Shown: positions 23,968 to 35,490 of the stretch, piece by piece | Numbering within the stretch: position 1 is the stretch's first letter | Layout of the letters: each line of letters begins with the position of its first letter | Assembly (NCBI RefSeq): GCF_963676685.1 | Contig: NC_092344.1 | Span: forward strand, 44,290,830 to 44,354,829 | Length of the DNA stretch: 64,000 bases | Direction of reading: 5' to 3' | From: Mytilus edulis | Lineage: Eukaryota; Mollusca; Bivalvia; Mytilida; Mytilidae | Program-made: the position numbers and the translations under genes | Notes under the pieces: generated by a model | What the model saw: the letters and a program-made list of their open reading frames with translations, nothing else | Told to the model about the DNA's origin: nothing | Database searches by the model: none

Positions 23968-26900
23968 ATGTTGCGGACTGTGATAGTGTTTTGCCTTCTT
24001 ATATCAGGTAATATTCGTTATTATTTTGGGTGCAATTAATCATAAAAAGGTAAATAAACTATGTGTTTACAACCAAACTGTTGAAACTTTTAACGCTTCA
24101 TAAATTATGTACGACTGAGCCTATTTTTCTGACTTTACGATAATTAACCTTAACCAGGTATGTTCGAACCCAAACATTTAAAACCAAGGGAGGTGCTAAT
24201 ACGTAGATATAAGTTATGAATTATATATATAAAAACAAGGAAACAACAAGGAAAACCAAATTCAACTTATCGCAATTATAATCTAAAAAAGTTTCATGCT
24301 CAATGTTCCGAAAGGTAAAAGTTTGCATGTTTACATCTTAATAATAACTAAGAAAAATTGATAGAAGTTATTTAATATCTTGTATTCATTCAATTTGAAG
24401 CCCTTAATTTTAGAATATAACTTCGGCTGGCATCCGGATAGCTTATTTTGAAAGTTGTTTCCTAACTATAGTGGAACCTGACATAATAATAATTCTTGCT
24501 TTAAGTGTTCATCTTGATATGAAAGTATCATCATAATTTTATTATTCACAACACAAGAATTTTTTCGGAATCAGTTTTATCATGTAGGAATGGGAGACCC
24601 AACGTTGCTAAGTAAGTGCTTAAGAAAAGACCGAAACAGATCATCTAAGCATACTACTTTGCATAAGGGAGTCTTTACCGGTACCATGTCAGAAATATAC
24701 CAGCTGTTTTCTTATCGTGCCCTTGGTTGATACAGTCGACCGTTTGATTTTGTCATGTTTAATAAACCTCTCCCTTTTCAAATTTAACTCGAAAGTATTT
24801 TTTTAAATGTTATTTGGGAAAGCTGTGTAATCAATTCCCTGAAAGTTAACACTCAAATGTATCATATCCCTCAAAGTATTCTTACTTCATTGCCGATAAA
24901 TTTGTACAAATAATTCCCCGATAAAATTGGCCCTCCAGTGTTCCCATATTTTCGAAAACTTGTTAAGGAAGTTCGCTTGTCATGTTTTTTGTGATTTTTC
25001 TCAGGTTTTATCCATTTGAATGCATTAAAAAAAATTGCCCATTGACACCCGTTTTACTTTTTATAAATCTTTTACATGTATAATGATAAGTCATTGGTAA
25101 AAGTCTTATAAAGCCATGGCTCCGTGTTGAAGGCCGTCCATTGAACTATAATGGTTTACTTTTATAAATTGGTATTTGGATGGAGAGTTGTCTCATTGGC
25201 ACGCACAGTACATCTTCCTATATTTATTTATCAGATGTTAATTAAATTAATAGATTTTGAGAACTTAAACTTGTCAATGATAAAGCTATGAAAAGTCAAG
25301 AGAGAATACTTTCCTTCCAAAATTTCAATAGCTTATATCTGGAAAACAAGCACATTGACCTATATATTTTTTTTGCTCTTTTGATTCCTTTATTAATCCT
25401 CAATCAATATAAAATAGTGTTTTGAGAAGTTAATTATTTGAAACTGAGAAGCGAACTCCCTTAATAGTGACATCATGTTTTTTTTTTACCAACAAAACAT
25501 TACACTTTCTTGTTAAAAAGTTTTTGTTCCCGTTTTTGGTGAGAATGAATGTGTCATTAGCATTATTTTGTATTTTTAGTATATGGACAAAATGATCAGC
25601 AGTGTTTCATTCCAGAGAACAGGACGTGTCAAACACCAGGATATAATGTGAAAGGTAAAGAAATTCTCATTTGCAAAATTGTTGTTCTTTATTTCTTTCA
25701 TAATAATGTTTTATCGTTTTTTGTAGTGACATTTTGACATAAAGGAAAACATCGAAAACTATTATCGAGGACAATTATTTATTCTTAGAAATGCGGGTAT
25801 AGTACTATTAAATTACATTTATGAACTAAAATATTCAAAACGATCTAAAAAAATCAATAAGATATTCCTATGCAATGCAACTCAACAGGATAATCAACTT
25901 TCTTGTAAAAGGAGCCAATAATCATGAATATCATACCTTTTTTGTTGCTGACGGCATGTTGATGATTTAAACTTGTATATTGAAATAGAACATATATACA
26001 TCAACTACAACCCCGTCCTGTATTTCCCGAATGTGACCTACCGAATTAGACCAAAATATTGGTTAGTTCTAACATGACCAACTTTACGGAGTAGGATCAG
26101 CTTACCATTCCAGGGCACTTGAGATCACTCCAAGTTTTTGGAGGGTAATGTGTATATTGTCTATTTCTGACATTTTCATTTGAATAACTAAGGTGAATAA
26201 TTTCATTTATTTTTATTCTACAGGATGTTTATGTAGCTGTTTCAAAAATATAACTGTCAATACAGATTATTTACAAATAAATTTCTCTAACTGTGTTGCC
26301 GTACTACATACATGTTCGTTTTACAAATTATGGTTTGACATAATATTCATGGACCAAAACGGGAAGGTTATTGCTTTAAAAGAGGAAACATATGTCAATC
26401 ACAACAGGAAAGAAAAATCGCAAGTAAGTATTAGAAGTATGATTTTACTGGAAATAAAGGCAACATTAGTTTACCGCTAATCAAAAGTCATAAATCTATT
26501 TAGAGAAAACAAATCCTGGTTACAAACTAAAATCGTAGAATGCATCATCTATAAGAGGGGAAATAACGGAACAAAAAGTCCGTAAAACTCCCAAATTTCT
26601 ATGAGTCCATCTATTTATGGGTGAAGCATGATTTTTGAGATTCATTGTCAGTAAAGTTATATGCAATGACCGTATCAAAGATATTCCATGTCAACACAAA
26701 TTCCAGCCGGGTGATACCGTATTTGACGATACGACTAAACATTAGTGGCATCAACCCAGTGGTTATAAAAACTCATATAAATGTCATGCTTATAATCTTA
26801 AAACGTCAGATGTGTTTCATGTTTATATATGACTCACCAGTGGCGCTCAAGTCAAAACAGTAGACAATTTGAGTTGTGAAGTTAAACAATATTTTACATT

Positions 26901-29900
26901 AAAATTTCCCAACAAATTGTTCGAACATTAGGAGTTGTTGTTTGAATGTCAATGAGACAATTATCTCACAGAGTTCAAAGGACGTGGAGATATTTGAGTT
27001 AGTCCACCTTATGTCTGACCGAAGAGAAACCTTAGTGTTTTAAATAATAATAACGTTACTGTAGGTTAAATGGAAATGGCGGTTTCCGATCATAATTTTG
27101 TTCAGACTTAGCATACCATTTTAGAATAGTAATTTTATAGTCCAGCTGTACACATCATATTGTTATACGAAATTTTAATCTGATTGCACAATAATGGCAT
27201 ACGGAGACTTGTTTTAACGTGTTGATTTATAGGTTCTAGTTTAGAGTAAGACATGGCACCATACCTGGACACACAATTTTGATTCCGAGTCTTTGCTACT
27301 AGTCTAAAATATAAATTTTCAAGTCTTTTGTTCAAAGCGGACGATCGAAGCGAGTATGTTACCTAATATATAAATACATAATTGTATACAAGGCAACGCC
27401 TAATGAAAATACACTATATACACATTATGAGTGTCACATTATAGGGCATACAAAAACACACAACATCATATAACTATACTAATATATTTTTTTTTGGTAG
27501 ACTTTTCCTTTGTATAAGTTAAGTAAACCGCTGGAAAAAAGACATCCTTCCCACGACCAGATCAACTATATTAAATTACAGTTGATGAAAAATTACACTG
27601 TTTTGGTAGGTATTTGACATTTATATAGGTTCATTACTGTATAGTCTCAATGCGTAACAATTTTATGATAGACAATGGCCTCCTACGGATCTTATATGGT
27701 TATACAAGGCGAATACTTTAATTTATATAATATCTATATTATCTGATAATTCGTCCTTCAATTTTAGATATCCGTTAGTTGATATTTACTCTCTCTGCAT
27801 TATAGCCTGCACTATATCCTAGACCACTCGACCAACAAGCTTGTATAATCTATAGATCCATTTAGTAAATAAATGCATGTTCTTGTCGGCTTTATCTTAT
27901 TTGAAAATTTAACACACCACATGCTGTTTTGTTGCTCAACATAGTAAACCTTACAAATCGGCTGTATCACCAGCGTTCACATACCACGTTATGCCGCATT
28001 AACGGCGTTTTTATAAACTAATTGACACTTTACGCTTGTGGTTGTTCCAGCTATTGTACTTTACAACAGGAATGGGATCCTTACACCATAAAGCTTCAAC
28101 ATTAACAAAAGGGTCCGGGGAGGGGGAGGGGGGCGGTGCGGTTCGAAAGAGACCAGAGAGACAGTCAAACTCGTAGATAGAAAACAAATTGAAACCGCCA
28201 TGGCTAAAAATGAAAAGGACAAACAGACCCATAATAGTACACATGACACAACATAGGAAACTAAAGACTAAGCAACACGAACTCCACCAACACGTGTGGT
28301 GATCTCAGATGCTCCGGAAAGGTAAGCAGATCCTGCTCCACATGTGGCAACCGTCGTGTTGCTCATGTTAGAGATGTTAAGATCAACATGAGAAAATTGG
28401 TCTTCTAGTGTCAATCAATATGTTCGTTGTAATTGATGATAAAATATATACCAAGTCTGAAAGGGATAGGTTCAGTAAGACCCGTTTTTGGCCAAAAAAT
28501 ATAGCAGTTTTACAAAATTGTGAAAATGTAATATTTTAGCTATTTACTGGAAAAAAGAATGCTTCTGCTATGTAAATATGGGCTGTTTTTGACAATACAA
28601 TGCACATATATCGAGTACTAGCATCATTAAGTCATGCTAAATTACTGAAATCTTCACAATTTTAGCATTTTAGTTAAATTTTAGACGGTTTGCATGTATA
28701 TACATATACACATTCGTCGATCTGCAATCTGTCGATAGCTGTGTCTTGGCCTTGCACAAGGTCATGGTTTTCACTGACTGTTCTAGACGTCTTTACACTT
28801 TATCCATTGGATGTTGGATTTGTACTGACTGATAATTTAGTCTTAAATAGATGCATATTTCTTTGTTTGTTAGTTGTATTTCTATTTGTATCCATATGAT
28901 GAGTTAAGCCTTTTGCAACTGATCTTTATTTCGTTCTTATGTTGTACTGTTACACCACTGTCCCAGGTAAGGGGAGGGTTGGGATCCCGCTAACATGTTT
29001 AACCCCTCCAAACTCTGTATGTATGTGCCTGTACCAAGGTAAATACTGTTTCATTTAGTCTCTTGTGGAGAGTTTTCTCATTTGCAATCAAACCACATCT
29101 TCCTTTTTATAATAGAGTTAGATGTTTATGCTGTCAAATATTTGTCCATCCCTCAGCGGGTTCGAACTCACACCTTTGATACACTACAGCACCAATCACT
29201 AAGCCTTATGTCCAGCGCTCAAGACCACTCGACCACATCCACTCTATAAAAAAATAACTTCAATAGTCGTAGTGATAACTTGTCACGTAAAGCGAACCAA
29301 GAGATAAACATAATACATGTGTTTTTTTAAGCTTGTGTAATTGTTATAATATTATTCGTACACAATGTATTTGTAATTGTGTTATCAATCTAACTGGACA
29401 ATTGTATATACCATATGGGATAATCATTCAATTCATATATGTATATGAAACAAAATATGTCTGACAAAACACGAAAAAATTCACAAGATAAGCCAAAAAA
29501 TGAAACAGACATTATTATGGTGCGTGCATAAACTATGGGTGATAAGGTTAAGTAAAACAAAATATGACTATAAATTTAATATAGAATATAAGATGTTATA
29601 TTGAACACCATCAAACATATGATATCGACATTTTAGATCAAACCACACTGTACAGCTTGTGACAATTCCTGCAGTAACATCAGACATTGTAAGTTATTTC
29701 ATAATATTAGAACATATCATTGATAATATGAATGTTGCTGTTAGGTTTTCGAAAGTTAATTCATGAAAATATATAAGTAGCAAGAATGTGTCCATAGTAC
29801 ACGGATGTCCTACTCGCACTATCATTTTCTATGTTCAGTGGACCGTGAAATTTGGATCAAAAATATAATTTGGCATTCAAATAAGAATGATCATATTATA

Positions 29901-31057
29901 AGGAACATGTGTACTATGTTTCAAATTGATTGGACTTCAATTTCAACACAAACTACCTTTACCAAAAACTTTAACCAAAAAATTTAGCCTGAAACTCGCA
30001 CTATCATTTTCTATGTTCAGTAGACTGTGCAATTGGGAAGAAAAATCTAATTGGTCATTTAAATAAGAAAGCTCATATCATAGGGAATATGTGTACTAAG
30101 TTTCGAGTTGTTTGGACTTCAACTTCACCAAAACTACCTTGACCAAAAACTTTAACCTAAAGTAGGACAGAAGTACGGACGGACAAACTGAAGGACAAAC
30201 GAACGAACAGATCAACAGACCAGAAAACATAATGCCCCTCTACTATCGTAGGAGGGGCATACACACAGTTATTCAATCAATATTTTAACATTTAAATTTC
30301 AACCAGAGTCCATAAAAAGTCCAATGCAATAATATTTGTATTTTTTTTAGATATAAAAGGTGTAAGAAATTTCATGACATCAACTGTACTGCCAGAAAAT
30401 CCAAATAAAGGCGCCACTTGGAAGGTTTTGGTTATTGTAGCAGGAGTCTTTGTACTATCCATTATTCTATCAGTATTCATTTTTACAAAGAGAAGAAGAC
30501 ATTTCATTAAGAATGTAGATAGTTCGTCAAGATTGATTGAACAAAATAGAAATGAACGGAACGTGTTCGGAAAATTGTATATCGTACCTTTATCCGATGC
30601 TGATCCGAAACATGTTGAAAATTTAGAGCAATGGTTTCATACTAAAACTACTTGCCGTCTTGTTCAACCCGAACATCTAATGATGAAGTGTAATAATGGC
30701 AGACTGAATATGGAAAGAGATTTCTCAAATGACACTGTTATCCTCGTCGTTCTTACTAACAATATACTAATAAGCTTCTTGAGACAGTGTTATGATAATA
30801 GTAGAGATACATGGAATGATTCCCATTTTTGTTTTCTACAAAATATTCTTGAATCCATTGAATCATTTCCTTTAATGTATTTTGTGACGTTCGACAGTGA
30901 AATGAAACGTAATGTCCTTAATTTTGACTTTAACAATAAACTTAATGATCTCATGCAAAGACTTATTGTAATGTCAAATTGCCCGGCAGAACAAAGATTA
31001 CAATTAGACCGTGTTCTGAATTTTGTATATATTTCAAACCAAGCCACTATTGTTTAA
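23968..31057 (+). CDS. Receptor C: IL-17-receptor-like membrane protein with SEFIR-like tail (392 aa, 6 exons)
   Basis: Exons are 23968-24007, 25580-25654, 26224-26423, 27501-27605, 29637-29688 and 30351-31057 (1179 nt; phases 1,1,0,0,1). Exon 1 is a compact signal peptide, MLRTVIVFCLLIS. Exon 3 begins CLCSC, carries NITV, NFS and FYKLWFDI, and is followed in exon 4 by TFPLYKLSKPL and LQLMKNYTV. Exon 5 reads IKPHCTACDNSC. The order ITV...L.I.F...Y.L...I, then L.L...Y.V, then IKP.C..C...C parallels the IL-17RA D2 domain. The membrane span is at about 181-203, then a KRRRH basic stretch, then a SEFIR-like domain at about 231-385 starting KLYIVPLSDADP and including ILVVLT-type hydrophobic and LMYFVTFD strands. 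It aligns along its length with the receptor A tail (YFMSFE.../YFVTFD..., LNFD in both). Inferred role: signal-competent IL-17-type receptor. Confidence 0.82.
25110..25225 (+). repeat. R3-related fragment, intron 1 of receptor C
   Basis: AGCCATGGCTCCGTGTTGAA, GGCCGTCCATTGAACTATAA and GGATGGAGAGTTGTCTCATT match 47795-47870 and, inversely, 58405-58500. Confidence 0.55.
26005..26160 (+). repeat. Diverged R2 retroelement 3'-end fragment, intron 2 of receptor C
   Basis: GACCTACCGAATTAGACCAA, GGAGTAGGATCAGCTTACC and GCACTTGAGATCACTCC follow the order seen at 52915-53040. It ends about 60 bp before exon 3 of receptor C. Confidence 0.5.
26456..26600 (+). repeat. 'aaggcaacagtag' repeat fragment, intron 3 of receptor C
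   Basis: It begins AAAGGCAACATTAGTTTACC and includes TCATAAATCTATTTAGAGAA and ATCCTGGTTACAAACTAAAA, as at 21778 and 51015. It starts about 30 bp after the exon 3 donor. Confidence 0.55.
26785..26885 (+). repeat. R1 repeat fragment, intron 3 of receptor C
   Basis: AAACGTCAGATGTGTTTCAT and GACTCACCAGTGGCGCTCAA are diverged forms of the R1 core. Confidence 0.45.
28130..28372 (-). repeat. R2 retroelement 3'-end repeat, minus, intron 4 of receptor C
   Basis: AGAGACAGTCAAACTCGTAG, ACCGCCATGGCTAAAAATGA, GTGGTGATCTCAGATGCTCC and CCACATGTGGCAACCGTCGT match the 2470-2720 copy. A purine-rich run of GGGGAGGGGGAGG precedes it. Confidence 0.7.
28925..29110 (+). repeat. R3 repeat with central deletion, intron 4 of receptor C
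   Basis: It begins TCGTTCTTATGTTGTACTGT, GTAAGGGGAGGGTTGGGATC and CTAACATGTTTAACCCCTCC, then after TGTGCCTGTACCAAGG jumps to TCTTGTGGAGAGTTTTCTCA and CAATCAAACCACATCTTC. About 200 bp of the family's centre is missing. Confidence 0.65.
29148..29244 (-). repeat. tRNA-derived SINE head (A-box and B-box), intron 4 of receptor C
   Basis: Read on the minus strand, TGGTCGAGTGGTCTTGAGC fits a Pol III A box and GTGTGAGTTCGAACCCGC fits a B box, about 60 bp apart, as in class II (Leu/Ser-like) tRNAs. The flanking ends do not pair into an acceptor stem, so this is a SINE head or tRNA relic, not a tRNA gene. A second A-box-like piece (TTGGTCGAGTGGTCTAGGAT, minus) lies at about 27815-27835 with no B box found. 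Confidence 0.6.
29781..30262 (-). repeat. R4 repeat, tandem dimer, intron 5 of receptor C
   Basis: Two units follow each other. Each has CTCGCACTATCATTTTCTAT, then GTTCAGT..AC.GTG, an ATTGG.CATTTAAATAAGAA-type block and GGACTTCAA.TTCA (units at about 29812-29990 and 29995-30170). The second ends in GACGGACAAACTG-type repeats and GCCCCTCTACTATCGTAGGA. It stops about 90 bp before the last exon of receptor C. Confidence 0.65.
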
Positions 31058-31486
31058 CAGTGATGGACAGTTTATATTTTATATTTGCTTTATAGTTGAC
31101 AAAATTTTATTTTTGCTCATTGTATATTTTATTTCTACCAGATATAACTTACTTGAATGTTATTTTTATATTATATTTGTGTCAGTGTCTTTTGGTTTTC
31201 GATTGTCTAATGAAATGAATGTATCTTAAAAAAAAAAGTACCTTACCGTTGTATATCAAAATCATTCATAGCTATTTCGTTTTTATTAAGTTCCAAATGA
31301 CTTCAAAATAAGCATTTTTTTTGCCGTTTTTATACTATGATAGTTTCAATTTGTATATCTGTAAGTAACACTTTCGGCAAAATTCGCTTCTTATACTATA
31401 TTTATCTTTAACTACATTTTCATCTGGAGAGTTTGTCCATATCATACCGACAAAAGTACATTTAGGTGCATTCAGTAAACAGTTAT

Positions 31487-31590
31487 TAAAGATACCAGGC
31501 TTATAAATTGATACATGAGACGCACGTGCGATTCGTCTACATAAGACTTATCAGTGACGCTCATATCAAAGTAGTTAGAACCGATAGCTG
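31487..31590 (+). repeat. R1 repeat fragment
   Basis: AAAGATACCAGGCTTATAAA, GAGACGCACGTGCGATTCGT and CATAAGACTTATCAGTGACG show the R1 order. It ends at CTCATATCAAAG. Confidence 0.6.
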
Positions 31591-33599
31591 ATTAATTAGT
31601 TAGTATGTACTGTTTATACCTCTAGTTTCGTTGTCTGTTAAATTGATTTAACAGTGATCTATTTAAGTTTAGAACTGTACGATGTTCTTTTATATTGATT
31701 AAGATGCAAGAATCTAAAATCTAGATAATACCGCAATACTTGGGTATAAGAATCTCGAAAAATTCTAGTTTTTATCCACAGTTAATTTATTATTATAGAC
31801 AGATCAATTTTACTTATGTCAACATAGTGATGCTCAAGACACCACAATTTCAAAACCTAAACCTAATAGAAACATACCGCAATATACCTGACAAAAGACT
31901 AAACGTTATGCCAAACACGGTTTAGGAATCAGAGATATAAACGAGGGAGATAAATGCATTCATTTCATCCAATGTCATCAAACCAAATCAGTATTTTTAA
32001 ACAAGTAGGTGAGTACTGAGCTCCTGGATTTGTGATATCCGTTCGGAGCAAAAGGCCACTAGCAGAGCTATTAACTCAGAGGGCGTGATCACATTAAAAG
32101 GTACCAATATAACTTTACCAAATGCGTTTTGAGGATGAAGATGTCTTGTAAGTAATGCTCGAGGCCACCAGGTATAAGTATATAAAAAATATGATAAAAA
32201 ATCAGAAATAAATGAATAATCTAATGAACAACAGACTTAACGGACATATAGTGATAGTTTCAGCTCACTAGACTAAGTCTTTATATGCATTCAAAAATGT
32301 ATAATCAGTGAACAGAAAGTTCATTAAAAAGAATAATAAGCTGATTTTAAAAATGTAAACCCAACCCTTTGAAAAATGAATACAACTATCACTTTATGCA
32401 TCGTTTGATGTTAACCGATATTTTTGTTTTTCAATTATTCATAATCATAGAGTTCTTTTCATTTGATCATACGGAAGAAAATAAAGTATCATCCACGAGA
32501 AATGATTACAAAGAATAGAACAATTGGTCGCTTTCTACACATTAGTTACTAGTAACATATTGAAAACACAGGTTCACCGAAGATATTATTCAGAATGTTA
32601 TGGTTTACCTGGCAATGCAGATAGTTTTAAAAAATCATAATGCTCTTAGGAATTTACAACAATCAAAAGGTAATTAAACTTTATTATCGCTAATTGATAT
32701 TGAATCAGAAATCTAAAATATTATTCTGTTCATTTGCGTTTGATTGAAGCATGATTTTATTTCAATAAAATGAATACATGACCAAGCGATGTCTGACTCT
32801 TTTGGAACGCAAAATATGTTTTATCACAAGTACTTTGCCAAATGTAAACTAGCATTACTAATATGATCTGTCTATATTCTTACATTACTAGAAATATACA
32901 GAGATTAACAATGTTGATTATTTGAAAATGGACATAATTTGACTAGATGTAGTCGAGTAATGGTTTTTTCGTCGTCTGCATCAACTGTGGTTATAACACA
33001 ACATATGACTTTGACATTTAGATGAAAGTCATGGGGTATGCGTTTATGAATGTGCAAAGCGTTCGGTAAGACCTCAATTGTGCTCCAAGGGTTTGATTGT
33101 AAAATTGAAAATGGAAATGGGGAATGTGTCAAAGAGACAACTACCCGACCATATAACAGACAACAGCAGAAGGTCACCAACAGGTATTCAATGTGTATAA
33201 AATAACACCAACTGAACAACACGAACACTGGCTTTCTAATCCATCCCATAGTTGAGTGTCCGTTTACCTTGCATAAAATTGAACCACGTCCGATCTGATA
33301 TCTTTCGTTAAAATCAATGTCTCTAGTAGGGAGATTGTCTCACTCCCTTTGCGGTAAAGATTGCCTACAGAATTTTTCTGTCCTTTTCCTTGTACTCTCT
33401 TTTTCCAATGGTAGAATAAAATGTGTCAGTTGGCGTTAATGAAAACGTCGTTGATCTATAAAAGAATAAACCCAATCAATTAGGTATCTAGTAACAACAT
33501 GCATTTTCACTAGGTTTCCCGCGTCCATAACTTAGTTCTAATCATAAACGAAAATTGACTGTGTTACCATATTACAACGTATACAGACAGAAGGTGTAA

Positions 33600-34870
33600 A
33601 ATTTGAAATGCCGAACAAGAGAAAAATTACACCATTTTTAATAATGATTTTATCAGATTTACCCGTCACTGTTTCATTCAATGACCAGCATTTTTAAAAA
33701 ACGGAATTATTTATCGTCTCATTTTTTTTTCAATGAGTTGAACGACTTTAAAAAGGGATAAGAAATCAGAAAACTCTGAACAATGTAGTGATCTAAACAA
33801 AAGATTCCTTTCTCGGTTTACAAAATTTATGCTCCTTTCTTTTGTACCCTCGTTTCAAATTGTAGTATTAAATGTGTCAATGGGAGTTAATGAAAACGAA
33901 ATGATCAACTAAATAAACATTTAGTGGCTTTGGAATAGCTGTCAGTAACTTCGAGTACTCTCAGATCACTTCTAAGTGTTTTTTGTTGTACCTAGTCTGT
34001 GTTTTTGATGGATGGATTTCTGCTTGTGTCCATCTGAAGAATTAAACCTTTTTCAACTGATAATTATTGTTCGTTCTTATTTTGTACTGTTACACCAATG
34101 TCCCAGGTTAGGGGAAGGTTGGGATCCCGATAACATGTTTAACCCCACCATATTCTGTATGTATGTGCCTGTCCCAAGTCAGGAGCCTGTAATTCAGTGG
34201 TCGTTTGTTGATGTGTTATAAATTTGTTTTTTGTTCATGATTTTGTACATAAATTAGGTCGTTAGTTTTCTTGTTTGAATTGTTTTCCATCTGTCATTTT
34301 GGGGACTTTTATAACTGACTATGCGGTATGGACTTTTCTCATTGTTGAAGGCCGTACGGTGTCCTATAATTGATAATTTCGGGGTAATTTGGTCTCCTCT
34401 GGACAGTTGCCGTACTGACAATCATACCACATCTTCTTTCATATATATAGTAATAACATGTTCGTGCGTTCTTTCGTTCGTCAGCACCTCATACTAACCC
34501 TCTTCCCACATGCAAATTGCAATGATAATGTTTGTCTATATAATGGCGAGATATGCAGTAGAAAGTTTCAACTCGCTTTATATGTTGTTTACAACAATCG
34601 AGAATAAACTGCTTCGTCACTACAATTGGTTCAGCAGGTTTGCGGACAGGAGTTGGAAATCCCAAACAAGGAAAAAAGAAAAATGACACTATTTTAGATA
34701 ATAATTATTATTATATCTGATTTACCCGCCGTCACTGTGTCAAAAATGGGAGTGTTTATCGTTTCATTTACTTTCAATGCGTTGAAAAACTTTAAAACAA
34801 CGAGGACAAATTAGATAACTCTAAACTATCTTGTAATCAATACAATAGCAGTTAAAATCTAAACAAAATA
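33600..34870 (+). repeat. Diverged direct duplication split by an R3 insertion, upstream of receptor D
   Basis: 33640-33780 (CAGATTTACCCGTCACTG, TTATCGTCTCATTTTTTTTT, CAATGAGTTGAACGACTTTA, AGAAAACTCTGAAC) is matched by 34715-34830 (CTGATTTACCCGCCGTCACT, TTATCGTTTCATTTACTTTC, AATGCGTTGAAAAACTTTAA, AGATAACTCTAAAC). Related blocks at 33390-33450 and 33840-33890 (AAATGTGTCA.TGG.GTTAAT) suggest older repeats too. Confidence 0.45.
33998..34435 (+). repeat. R3 dispersed repeat
   Basis: TGTCCCAGGTTAGGGGAAGG, GGATCCCGATAACATGTTTA, GCCTGTCCCAAGTCAGGAGC, AAGGCCGTACGGTGTCCTAT and CAATCATACCACATCTTC are in the family order, with an extra 5' block shared with 28840-28930 (TTGTTAGTTGTA/TCCATATGATGAGTTAAGCC-like). 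The 69-aa ORF is inside it. Confidence 0.65.
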
Positions 34871-35490
34871 TTTGGTAAGCTAAATTTCAGCTGGTATCAT
34901 TTGGGGGTATGCGTTTTTTTTTAAACATTTGATAAAAAGATAGATATGCAGTGATGATTCATATGTGGGAAAAAGATCCAAAATTAAAAACTTCCCCAAC
35001 GTTATAGATTTACCTTGTTAAGGTAATAGGAAAGCAAATTGACGACTTCGCGAATTTATAAAATGTCCAACTATAGAATATAAACAGAATATGAATATCG
35101 AAAAAAAAAGTACAAATATGATATACAGCAACAAACGACAACTAGGTTGAACAAATCTACTGTCGTATAACCATCTCCCTAACCTGTTACAGTGATGGAA
35201 CAGTTCAATACACGTTCAAAAGGGCTTTTTCCCCATATTTATCATGTCAGGGCATTTTAAAGTATCTGTACGTCATAGATTCCGAAAAAAATAATTCTTC
35301 ATTATCTATATCAATGCTTAAGAAATTTCCATAAATTCAGTTTTTTATGGAAGATATGATATGTTTTATCTAGGTTGTATCTTCGATTTTAATTTCAAAG
35401 TTGCAGTATGTTTTATCTGAATTGTGCTGAGTGTTAGTTATGCTGCAAAAGTATACAGATCACCTATAGATTTGGCGCAGTTCATCCAGT

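Larger units (their letters stand above)
31058..35490. other. Intergenic region C-D (4.4 kb)
   Basis: It contains an R1 copy (31487-31590), an R3 copy (33998-34435), a mussel-type repeat near 33110-33250 (on which the 114-aa minus ORF lies) and a diverged direct duplication (33600-33800 versus 34660-34870). 31600-32900 shows nothing I can name. Confidence 0.6.

Noticed and set aside
29148-29244. Functional tRNA gene on the minus strand
   Set aside because: A and B boxes are present, but the 5' and 3' ends do not pair as an acceptor stem. It is better read as a SINE head.
32905-33249. 114-aa minus-strand ORF
   Set aside because: It overlaps a mussel-type dispersed repeat (AATGGAAATGGGGAATGTGT, CAAAGAGACAACTACCCGAC) and has no domain features.
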